Of a stretch of DNA of 10,980 nucleotides, positions 1 to 5,983 are shown in pieces. Source of the DNA: CAYLMG01 sp964464635 (GTDB taxonomy: Bacteria > Planctomycetota > Phycisphaerae > Sedimentisphaerales > Anaerobacaceae). Position 1 is the first letter of the stretch, and the number at the start of each line of letters is the position of its first letter. The translations under genes were made by a program, and so were the position numbers. The notes under the pieces were generated by a model. That model was not told the origin of the DNA, did not search any database, and saw only the letters and a program-made list of their open reading frames with translations. Location of the stretch: positions 1 to 10,980 of the forward strand of contig CAYXGT010000089.1 in assembly GCA_964464635.1 (NCBI GenBank). The letters are read 5' to 3'.

Positions 1-2
1 AA

Positions 3-49
3 CACGAATAAAATTTAGCCACTGATTTCACAGATTTCACTGAAAATAT
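3..49. repeat. Module A, copy 1 (47 bp)
   Basis: This copy is identical over 47 bases to 131-177 and differs at one base from 476-522. It contains three 9-base units, CACTGATTT, CACAGATTT and CACTGAAAA, preceded by a CACGAATAAA unit. Confidence 0.9.
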
Positions 50-74
50 AAAACAAAAAAAAGGTAAGAATTTT

Positions 75-100
75 ACCGCAGAGTTCGTAGAGAATGCAAA
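75..100. repeat. Module B, copy 1
   Basis: This module has 9-base units starting at 77 (CGCAGAGTT, CGTAGAGAA, then a degenerate TGCAAAAAA). It is related to 205-231 and 418-444 but is the most diverged of the three copies. Confidence 0.7.
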
Positions 101-108
101 AAATATCA

Positions 109-178
109 GCCACGAATAAACACGAATTGACACGAATAAAATTTAGCCACTGATTTCACAGATTTCACTGAAAATATT
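109..178. repeat. Module A, copy 2, extended (70 bp)
   Basis: This 70-base copy aligns without gaps to 454-523, with three mismatches. The first part holds CACGAAT units and the last 47 bases are the A core. Copy 1 at the left edge has only the core, and its left part may lie outside the window. Confidence 0.9.
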
Positions 179-201
179 AAACACATAAAATGTAAAAAAA
201 T

Positions 202-231
202 AACCGCAGAGGTCGCCGAGAACGCGGAGAT
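202..231. repeat. Module B, copy 2
   Basis: There are three regular 9-base units: CGCAGAGGT, CGCCGAGAA and CGCGGAGAT. This is the GC-richest stretch in an otherwise A/T-dominated region. Confidence 0.8.
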
Positions 232-290
232 AAATCAAATATAAAAAATCAAATTTCAAATATACAAAGCAAAATTAAAAAAGAAATCTA

Positions 291-330
291 ACCACGAATT
301 AACACTAATTTTCACGAATTACTCGAATAT
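291..330. repeat. Module C, four 10-base units
   Basis: Four consecutive units have an exact 10-base period: ACCACGAATT, AACACTAATT, TTCACGAATT and ACTCGAATAT. The CACGAATT core also occurs singly beside module A copies 2 and 3. Confidence 0.8.
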
Positions 331-414
331 TTAAACCGGCGAGAAAGTCTTTCTAGTCCTTATGTTTAAATAAAAAGACTACGAGCCTTTTATTAAGTCA
401 GCAAAAAAATATTT

Positions 415-444
415 AACCGCCGAGTTCGCTGAGAACGCAGAGGA
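415..444. repeat. Module B, copy 3
   Basis: There are three 9-base units: CGCCGAGTT, CGCTGAGAA and CGCAGAGGA. It differs from copy 2 mainly at the fourth base of each unit. Confidence 0.8.
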
Positions 445-453
445 AAAAATCAA

Positions 454-523
454 GCCACGAATAGCCACGAATTGACAAGAATAAAATTTAGCCACTGATT
501 TCACAGATTTCACTGAAAATATT
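454..523. repeat. Module A, copy 3, extended (70 bp)
   Basis: This copy matches 109-178 with three mismatches in 70 bases. Both lie downstream of a B module, so B-A recurs as a compound unit, here in direct orientation. Confidence 0.9.
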
Positions 524-544
524 AGACAAAAAAAGAAGCAATTA

Positions 545-571
545 GACGCTGATTAACACAGATTTACGCTG
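545..571. repeat. Module D, copy 1
   Basis: Ten-base units CGCTGATTAA and CACAGATTTA are followed by a partial CGCTG. It resembles the copy at 641-670. Confidence 0.65.
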
Positions 572-637
572 CTCAAATGATCAACTGTTCCACTTTCTCG
601 CGAAGCGTGACGAGTAATGCAGTTTCAGTTTTGTTGT

Positions 638-672
638 AACCACAGATTAACGCAGATTTGCGCGGATAAAAA
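638..672. repeat. Module D, copy 2
   Basis: There are three exact 10-base units: CACAGATTAA, CGCAGATTTG and CGCGGATAAA. Further degenerate unit-like sequence (around 711-725) runs on toward 745. Confidence 0.7.
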
Positions 673-762
673 TTTGCTACAGAGGAAAAGATAACACCGA
701 GAGTTATTAACCTCGGATTGCGCAGAAAAATATTAACAAAAATAGGTAAACGTCCCCTATTA

Positions 763-1095
763 TTACCATCGTATATTGCCGTTAGAAAACGTGTTAAGAA
801 AAAAAATACGAGTGTAATCTATAACTTCCGGTATGTTTTTTTCTAAATTTTCAACAAGAAAGGAGATTGGCAATGAGATAAAAAAGGATAAAAACCAGGC
901 GAAGGGTATTCCTACCAATGTAGAATAAATATTTGCTCGTGTACAAATCCAATATGATTTTGCGTAGGAAATCTTAAGCATTTTGTAGATGAAAGCTGCT
1001 TCAATAGCTATTACAATCCAAATAACTAAAACAAAAGAAAATATGTGTCCAAATATTGTCGGGAGAATTAAGTCAGCGAGTAATCGTGTGCTCAT
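763..1095 (-). CDS. Small membrane protein, family unknown, possibly 3'-truncated
   Basis: This is a 110-residue hydrophobic protein. One long membrane segment covers about residues 8-36 and a second about 56-81, with a basic, aromatic stretch between them (about 38-53). The second segment starts at a motif with A54, N55, S58, T59, G62, I63, P64 and W67. I recall similar AN..ST..GIP..W sequences in longer uncharacterised membrane proteins, so this copy may have lost its C-terminal half. Its stop is followed at once by more in-frame stops and then the repeat mosaic. The start codon lies 27 bases after the aldo/keto reductase stop, so the two are probably co-transcribed. The ribosome site is weak (AGAAAG). 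No function can be assigned, and the truncation is an inference. Confidence 0.6.
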   Translation of the reverse strand: MSTRLLADLILPTIFGHIFSFVLVIWIVIAIEAAFIYKMLKISYAKSYWICTRANIYSTLVGIPFAWFLSFFISLPISFLVENLEKNIPEVIDYTRIFFLNTFSNGNIRW

Positions 1096-1122
1096 TTTTT
1101 ACTTTCTATATAGATTGTAGCT

Positions 1123-2100
1123 TTAATATGGACCACGGATAAAATTTTTCACTTTTTGTTCGTAGAAGTCTTTCAATTGTTTATGTAAATCATCACTCAA
1201 TGGTGGGAAATCAGAAGCGTTTGCGTTGTCAATAGCGTGCTGAGGCCGGCTTGCGCCGGGGATAATTACAGAGACCGCGTCGAAATCCAGAATCCACCTC
1301 AAAGCGAACTGGGCCATAGTCATTTCAGGGGGGACATATTGTTTTAATTCGTCTGCCAAAGCGACGCCTAATTCGAAAGGCAGGCCTGCGAAGGTCTCGC
1401 CGACATTGAAGGCCCGGCCGTCACGATTGAATGTGCGATGGTCGTTTTGTGCGAATGTGCTTTGCTTTGTAAATTTGCCCGACAGAAGGCCGGAAGCTAC
1501 GGGCAGGCGGATTATTAGAGCGATATTTTTTTCTTTTGCTTGCTCAAAAATCGTGTCAATCGGTTTCTGCCTGAAGATATTAAATATAATCTGAAGCGAT
1601 GCGCAATCGTCCTGCTGTATACAGAGGCGTGCTTCATCTATCGATTCGACGCTTGCACCCCAGTTTTTGATTTTGCCCTGCTGTTTTAATTTTCGCATAA
1701 GCTCGAAGATATCAGCCTGCTGTAAGAGTTCCGGCGGGACGCAGTGGAGCTGAAGCAAATCGAGCCAATCGCGGCCGAGTCTTTTCAGTGAGCCGTCGAT
1801 ACAGGCTGTGATGTTTTTCTCTGTATATTTGTCGGGATACGTTGTATCGCTTCTGCCGACCTTTGTTGCGACGAATATATCCTTTTTGCCTTTTAAGAAG
1901 GAGCCGATAAATTTTTCACTTCTGCCGTTACCATAGACATCGGCGGTATCGTAGAAATTGACGCCGTTTTCGTAAGCGGCATTAAGTATTTTCATTGCGG
2001 TCTGGTCGGGGACGTTACCCCAGGAGGCGCCTATTTGCCAGCAGCCCAGGCCGACTTCGGAATTCTTAAAACCTGTCCTGCCGAAAATTCTGTATTTCAT
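1123..2100 (-). CDS. Aldo/keto reductase
   Basis: This 325-residue protein belongs to the NAD(P)H-dependent aldo/keto reductases, cytosolic single-domain TIM barrels that reduce aldehydes and ketones. The four catalytic positions of the family are visible: D51 and Y56 in YDTADVYG, K80 in VATKVGR and H119 in LQLHC. The cofactor-binding end is visible as IIPGASRP (about 279-286) followed by NANAS. Length is normal for the family. I chose the ATG at 2098-2100 because AAGGAG lies six bases upstream of it (2107-2112). The longer reading frame to 2172 would only translate a hairpin repeat. It is followed 27 bases later by the small membrane protein gene and is divergent from the 565-residue gene. 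The substrate cannot be told from sequence. Similar proteins in heterotrophic planctomycetes are often called sugar or general oxidoreductases, but that is only context. Confidence 0.93.
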   Translation of the reverse strand: MKYRIFGRTGFKNSEVGLGCWQIGASWGNVPDQTAMKILNAAYENGVNFYDTADVYGNGRSEKFIGSFLKGKKDIFVATKVGRSDTTYPDKYTEKNITACIDGSLKRLGRDWLDLLQLHCVPPELLQQADIFELMRKLKQQGKIKNWGASVESIDEARLCIQQDDCASLQIIFNIFRQKPIDTIFEQAKEKNIALIIRLPVASGLLSGKFTKQSTFAQNDHRTFNRDGRAFNVGETFAGLPFELGVALADELKQYVPPEMTMAQFALRWILDFDAVSVIIPGASRPQHAIDNANASDFPPLSDDLHKQLKDFYEQKVKNFIRGPY

Positions 2101-2118
2101 AACCTGCTCCTTTTTAAC

Positions 2119-2188
2119 GTAGCACGGCCGTTCCCTCGACTTCGCTCGGGACAGGCCTGGCCGTGCTGCCACGGGCTGGAAGCCCGTG
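2119..2188. repeat. Double-hairpin intergenic repeat in the reductase leader
   Basis: There are two adjacent perfect inverted repeats. The outer arms AGCACGGCC (2121-2129) and GGCCGTGCT (2159-2167) enclose a CCCTCGACTTCGCTCGGG-like core, which is itself nearly self-complementary at its ends. The second hairpin has arms CACGGGCT (2170-2177) and AGCCCGTG (2181-2188) with a GGA loop. The element lies just upstream of the reductase Shine-Dalgarno site (2107-2112). The GC-rich, palindromic composition contrasts with the AT-rich flanks and is typical of REP-like or miniature mobile repeats. If transcribed leftward it would be part of the reductase mRNA leader. A role in mRNA stability or translation is possible but not shown. 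Confidence 0.8.
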
Positions 2189-2340
2189 TTACTTAATCTT
2201 ATCTGCAGAAAAAGAAAAAATCGAGGAAAAATTTGATTGTCAATTTAAGATGATTTTCATCGCTGCCGGAATTTACTATTTTCTTGCATACATTTTCGAA
2301 ATTCTTTAAAGTAATTGTGTGTTACTTAAGGGGTTTTGAA

Positions 2341-4038
2341 ATGGATTCCTCAAGTATTGAAAAATACAGTTCGGCGATAACGCTTTCCGATATGGAGATA
2401 TTCGTGTTTGGCGAGCTTATTTATGCGCTGGTTCTGGCGAATATTATGAGCCCGATTATCTGGCGATGGCGGGATGAAGAGTGCTTCAAAAAGCTCGAAG
2501 GAAAAGACAGCTATAAAAAGCTAATGCGGCTTCGCCAGTATATTATGGACAACTTCGATTTCAATCTCGATTTGGAGACGTGGGGTCTTACTAATCAAAA
2601 AACCGAGATTGCGAGGTTCAGGGGTTTTATCCCGCCTGAGGAGATTGCAAAAAGTAATGCACTTTTCGGCTATGAGGGTGACAAATATTATTTCGATGTC
2701 GATATCAGAAAGCATTTCGGCTTGGACAAATATACTACCGAGTCGATTCCCTATTGGAAGACGGAAACCGTCGAGGCGATGTACGCTTTCCGGCACAAGG
2801 AAAACTATCCTGTTGGAGCGGGTGAATGTGTGTCGCTTTCCACGCTGTACGCGGCTGCTGCCTTTATCGTGTGCGGGATACCGCTGAAAGATATTTATAT
2901 GATACTTACGCCTTTACATTCGCAGAATTTTATCGATATAGCCGACGGTGTGCTGACCAATAACAGGCGGCTGGTAACAAAGACGATGTGGTTTAACGGT
3001 TCCGAGATTTCCAACAAGGCTCAGCGTGCACTGCGAAATGAGAATGTAACAATCGTTGCTCATAATACGGGTTACATACACTGCCTTTACAATGGTGCGA
3101 CGATAGAAAGAGAAAGGTACGAATATTTTATTGAACGGCTCGACGGGTATCTTACGGCTGAGCTTACGCTGCAGAGCTTTGCGAGCTTTCTGCGGACCTG
3201 TTCGGAGTACCAGGAATTTTTTCAGCTCTGCCGGGACTGTCACGGGCAGGCTCAATTCTTGAAGGCGGAGACGTTATTTCACTATGAGCACAACAGTAAA
3301 TACAGGATAGCGGAGAGCACGCACAATAAACTTCTGGAGGAGGTTTCCGACGAGGATTTTTTGACCTATGAATTGCCCGGCAGGATTCGCTGTGATGAGT
3401 TCGAGCAATTTTTACAAAAGCGAAAACCGGACCCTCGGACGGCTGATGGAAAAGAGGCTCTGATAAAAGTTTTCAAGCCGAATGTTGCGGATGCCGAGCG
3501 GATGGTAGAAAAGCTGAATGAGTTTCTGCATACGGAGGCGAAAATGCCGTCGGCTGAGAAAAAATATCAGCCGTCACAGCCTATAGAAATAGATATTGAT
3601 ATGAGCAGGGAAGAGATTATTGAGTACCTAAAATCGATTCGTAAGAAAAATGCGGTTGCCGACCTGGCTTTTTATGCCTTTCGTGATATGGCCAGCTGTG
3701 ATTGGCAGCCTTTCGTCAAGGCGGCGATTGAGAGAAGTCCTGTTTCAATTGAAAGATATAAGGAGCAAACAATCGAACAGGTTTATGAGCACTTAAAGCA
3801 GATTGACAACGAATCAATATATGACGCCGGCAGGCTGGCTCAGCCGGACGAGGTTGTTAACTATAACAGGGGGGACGGTTTGGAGAAGGCATTTGTGCTG
3901 GCGAATGTCATCAAAAAGAGGGTGCCCGAACAGAAGTTACAATTAACTGTAGATAATAGTAGGGTAGAACTTCAGCAGGATGGCGTTGAGTACAGCTTTG
4001 ATTCTAAAAAGGGATTGAAGAAGCAGTTGAGCTTATAA
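2341..4038 (+). CDS. Hypothetical protein with transglutaminase/papain-like Cys-His signature
   Basis: I do not recognise a named family for this 565-residue protein. Its most conserved-looking part is residues 155-250. GECVSLSTLYAAAAF (161-175) looks like the nucleophile helix of transglutaminase-like or papain-fold proteins, with C163 at its start, and is followed by CGIPLKD (178-184). PLHSQNFID (191-199) would supply H193 and an Asn/Asp partner (N196 or D199). This is a motif reading, not a family match, and the enzyme could equally be inactive. The rest is mostly alpha-helical and charged. No signal peptide or membrane span is clear, so it is probably cytoplasmic. I chose the ATG at 2341 because AAGGGG lies seven bases upstream; a TTG at 2284 has no such site. 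The gene is divergent from the reductase and followed 101 bases later by the permease. Confidence 0.8.
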   Translation: MDSSSIEKYSSAITLSDMEIFVFGELIYALVLANIMSPIIWRWRDEECFKKLEGKDSYKKLMRLRQYIMDNFDFNLDLETWGLTNQKTEIARFRGFIPPEEIAKSNALFGYEGDKYYFDVDIRKHFGLDKYTTESIPYWKTETVEAMYAFRHKENYPVGAGECVSLSTLYAAAAFIVCGIPLKDIYMILTPLHSQNFIDIADGVLTNNRRLVTKTMWFNGSEISNKAQRALRNENVTIVAHNTGYIHCLYNGATIERERYEYFIERLDGYLTAELTLQSFASFLRTCSEYQEFFQLCRDCHGQAQFLKAETLFHYEHNSKYRIAESTHNKLLEEVSDEDFLTYELPGRIRCDEFEQFLQKRKPDPRTADGKEALIKVFKPNVADAERMVEKLNEFLHTEAKMPSAEKKYQPSQPIEIDIDMSREEIIEYLKSIRKKNAVADLAFYAFRDMASCDWQPFVKAAIERSPVSIERYKEQTIEQVYEHLKQIDNESIYDAGRLAQPDEVVNYNRGDGLEKAFVLANVIKKRVPEQKLQLTVDNSRVELQQDGVEYSFDSKKGLKKQLSL

Positions 4039-4139
4039 TTTTTTGAAGGTGTTTTTAAACTTCTAACAAAAAGAGCATAAATGCCTGTTTTTGATTTTAA
4101 AAACGCCGCCTTAATTCATTATGCATAGAGGTTTTAAAT

Positions 4140-5165
4140 ATGCCGTTTGAAACGGTTTTAACATATATAAAGCAGATTGGTGTCGAGTTCTGGGCGGTGC
4201 TGGCTGAGATGTCGCCATATCTATTGTTTGGTTTTTTTGTGGCTGGTTTGCTGTCGGCGCTTATTTCCCAGGCGATTGTGGAAAGGCATCTTGGCGGGAA
4301 GGGTTTTTGGCCTTTAGTGAAGGCCTCTGCTTTCGGTGTACCGCTTCCTTTATGTTCGTGCGGCGTGATTCCTGTAGCGATGTCACTTCACAAGCACGGG
4401 GCGAGCAGGGGGGCGACGGTATCTTTTTTGTTATCAACACCGCAGACCGGCGTGGACAGCATATTTGTGACTTTGAGTCTTTTGGGCCCGGTCTTTGCCA
4501 TATTCCGGCCTTTGGCGGCGTTTGCGACGGGGATTTTTGGCGGCGCGATGGTCAATGTTTTTGCTCCGGGTCAGCAGCAGGAAAAAGAAAAGTGCACCGA
4601 TGAGTGCTGCAGTACCGAGGTGAAAACCAATAAACTGGTCAGGGGCCTGAAGTTCGGTTTTGTGGTACTGCCTCGTGACATCGGCAGGGCGATGTTGATC
4701 GGCCTGATTATAGCAGCGTTCATATCGGCTGTCGTGCCGAAGGATTTTTTCGCGCAGTACATCGGCACGGGCATTTTTGCTATGCTGGTGATGATGGTTT
4801 TAGGCATACCTGTTTATGTATGTGCGACGGCGTCGGTGCCGGTAGCGGCGGCACTGATGGCAAAGGGCGTAACGCCCGGAGCGGCGATTGTGTTTTTGAT
4901 GACGGGCCCGGCTACGAACGCAGCGGCTTTTGTGACGATATGGAAAACCCTCGGCGCAAGGACTGCGGTTACGTATATCATTTCGGTCGCGGCCTGTGCA
5001 CTTGCAAGCGGAATCCTGCTGGACTATGTAATTTTCAGCGGCAACTTCGAGTCGGTCGTAAGGCCGCCTGCATGGATGCTGCCGGAGCCCATCAAGTACG
5101 TTTCGGCAGTTGTACTTCTGGCGGTACTGCTGAACGGTATTTTCAGAAAAATCAAACATACCTGA
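4140..5165 (+). CDS. DUF318/ArsP-type permease, SO_0444-like metal efflux transporter
   Basis: This is a 341-residue polytopic inner-membrane protein with about eight hydrophobic segments. It carries the paired repeats of the DUF318 permeases. The first is PLPLCSCGVIPVA (68-80) followed by FLLSTPQTGVDS (96-107). The second is GIPVYVCATASVPVAAALM (222-240) followed by FLMTGPATNAAA (252-263). This layout fits the family that includes ArsP and the SO_0444 Cu/Zn efflux proteins. C72 and C74 in the first repeat, and C228 in the second, are candidate metal-contact residues. A cytoplasmic loop between the halves carries CTDECC (152-157), which could bind a soft metal. The ribosome site AGAGG precedes the ATG. 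No metal-responsive regulator is adjacent. The substrate (copper, zinc or organoarsenical) cannot be decided from this sequence. Confidence 0.88.
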   Translation: MPFETVLTYIKQIGVEFWAVLAEMSPYLLFGFFVAGLLSALISQAIVERHLGGKGFWPLVKASAFGVPLPLCSCGVIPVAMSLHKHGASRGATVSFLLSTPQTGVDSIFVTLSLLGPVFAIFRPLAAFATGIFGGAMVNVFAPGQQQEKEKCTDECCSTEVKTNKLVRGLKFGFVVLPRDIGRAMLIGLIIAAFISAVVPKDFFAQYIGTGIFAMLVMMVLGIPVYVCATASVPVAAALMAKGVTPGAAIVFLMTGPATNAAAFVTIWKTLGARTAVTYIISVAACALASGILLDYVIFSGNFESVVRPPAWMLPEPIKYVSAVVLLAVLLNGIFRKIKHT

Positions 5166-5207
5166 GCACATAATCTTTTGTGAAAGCACACGGCAGGCAA
5201 TTTGCGT

Positions 5208-5236
5208 TTGACGCCGGGTCGATATTTATTTATCAT
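5208..5236 (+). promoter_or_regulatory. Sigma-70-like promoter for tmk
   Basis: A -35 box TTGACG (5208-5213) and a -10 box TATCAT (5231-5236) are separated by exactly 17 bases, each matching five of six consensus bases. Transcription would begin near 5243, giving a leader of about 33 bases to the TTG at 5276. It lies just after the permease stop (5165), so the tmk operon probably has its own promoter. The promoter is predicted from sequence only. Confidence 0.7.
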
Positions 5237-5259
5237 ACCTGCGGTTATTTTTATTTTTT

Positions 5260-5267
5260 GAGAAGGG
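5260..5267 (+). promoter_or_regulatory. Ribosome binding site deciding the tmk TTG start
   Basis: GAGAAGGG ends eight bases before the TTG at 5276. It lies downstream of the predicted transcription start near 5243, whereas the alternative GTG at 5180 lies upstream of the promoter and has no Shine-Dalgarno sequence. Confidence 0.7.
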
Positions 5268-5275
5268 TTTATGGT

Positions 5276-5980
5276 TTGACTGCGGAATTTCGAAAAAAAC
5301 TCGCCGGCAAATTCATTGTGCTTGATGGACCTGACGGCTGCGGCAAGACGGTCCAATTGGAATTACTTGCGAAGTATCTCAAGAGTCGAGGTCTTGATAT
5401 TGTCGAGACGAATGATCCTGGTGGAACTGACATCGGCAATCAAATTAGTCGGATTCTTAAATATGATTCCAAAGGTTATATGCAAGTAAATACAGAAATG
5501 ATGTTGTTTATGGCGTCTCGCGCACAGCTTGTTGCCGAGATAATTAGACCGGCTTTGGAAGCAGGTAAAACTATTTTGTGTGACAGATTTATATCGTCGA
5601 CGTGTGCGTATCAAGGCAGCAGTGGGTATCCGGTGGAAAAAATAATAGAAGTTGGCAAATATGCTGTGGGAGATATTTGGCCTGACTTAACAATCATAAT
5701 TGATATACCGGTTGAACAGGGGTTAGAACGAACTGGTAGAAAGCGGTATCAGAAGACCAAGATAAACCATAAAGATGCTAATCAAGCCTATTTGTTTAAG
5801 AATGTTGTTACTGATCGGTTTGATTCCAGACCTTTGGAGTATCACAGAAAAGTCAGAAAGGAATTCCTCAGATTGGCAACATATTACCCGGGAGTTGTGA
5901 AAATAGTGGATGATATAGAAGGTGATCCTGAGAATGTGCACGAGAAAATAAAAAAGGTTATTTTAGAAACGAAGTTTTAG
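5276..5980 (+). CDS. tmk: Thymidylate kinase (dTMP kinase)
   Basis: The product phosphorylates dTMP to dTDP with ATP in the cytoplasm, the committed kinase step toward dTTP. With the TTG start it has 234 residues, close to the family norm. Visible motifs are the P-loop GPDGCGKT (18-25), DPGGTDIG (47-54), the ASRAQLVAE segment (80-88) that lines the nucleotide pocket, and CDRFISSTCAYQG (102-114) with the DR(F/Y) signature. A later segment with VTDRFDSRPLEYH (178-190) matches the usual post-lid helix. The lid itself (about 153-176) is long and lysine-rich. The stop lies three bases before the holB start, so translation is likely coupled. Base composition looks more AT-rich than in the neighbours: a hand count of two 60-base lines gave 33% and 42% GC. 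Confidence 0.93.
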   Translation: MTAEFRKKLAGKFIVLDGPDGCGKTVQLELLAKYLKSRGLDIVETNDPGGTDIGNQISRILKYDSKGYMQVNTEMMLFMASRAQLVAEIIRPALEAGKTILCDRFISSTCAYQGSSGYPVEKIIEVGKYAVGDIWPDLTIIIDIPVEQGLERTGRKRYQKTKINHKDANQAYLFKNVVTDRFDSRPLEYHRKVRKEFLRLATYYPGVVKIVDDIEGDPENVHEKIKKVILETKF

Positions 5981-5983
5981 TAG

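Larger units (their letters stand above)
1..745. repeat. Intergenic mosaic of short 9/10-base periodic repeats
   Basis: No convincing gene is visible in this AT-rich stretch. It is built from short modules separated by A-rich linkers. Three copies of a 47-base module (A), three of a GC-richer module (B), one module of CACGAATT-type units (C) and two of CGCAGATT-type units (D) are recognisable, all in the same orientation. The order is A-B-A-B-C-B-A-D-D. Within each module a short unit recurs every 9 bases (A and B) or every 10 bases (C and D). Similar modules are familiar as intergenic repeats in environmental bacterial genomes, but I know no established function. The spacing is irregular and there is no single conserved repeat, so this is not a CRISPR array. 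Confidence 0.85.

Noticed and set aside
697..716. CCGAG/CTCGG hairpin as a terminator for the minus-strand gene pair
   Set aside because: The stem is only five bases with a ten-base loop, and no convincing T-run follows on the minus strand.
1..745. A CRISPR array in the repeat region
   Set aside because: Repeats differ in type and length, the spacing is irregular, the spacers are A-rich linkers and no cas gene is present.
2101..2172. A 24-residue N-terminal extension of the aldo/keto reductase
   Set aside because: It translates the hairpin repeat; the ATG at 2098-2100 has a good Shine-Dalgarno site and begins the conserved barrel.
2284..2340. TTG start for the 565-residue protein
   Set aside because: There is no Shine-Dalgarno sequence, whereas AAGGGG precedes the ATG at 2341 at proper spacing.
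4081..4128. A 15-codon reading frame before the permease (MPVFDFKNAALIHYA)
   Set aside because: It has a weak ribosome site and no attenuator-like hairpin or regulatory codon run; it is too short to support as a leader peptide.
5180..5275. GTG start and 32-residue extension of thymidylate kinase
   Set aside because: It has no ribosome site, lies upstream of the promoter at 5208-5236, and the added sequence is unlike the family.
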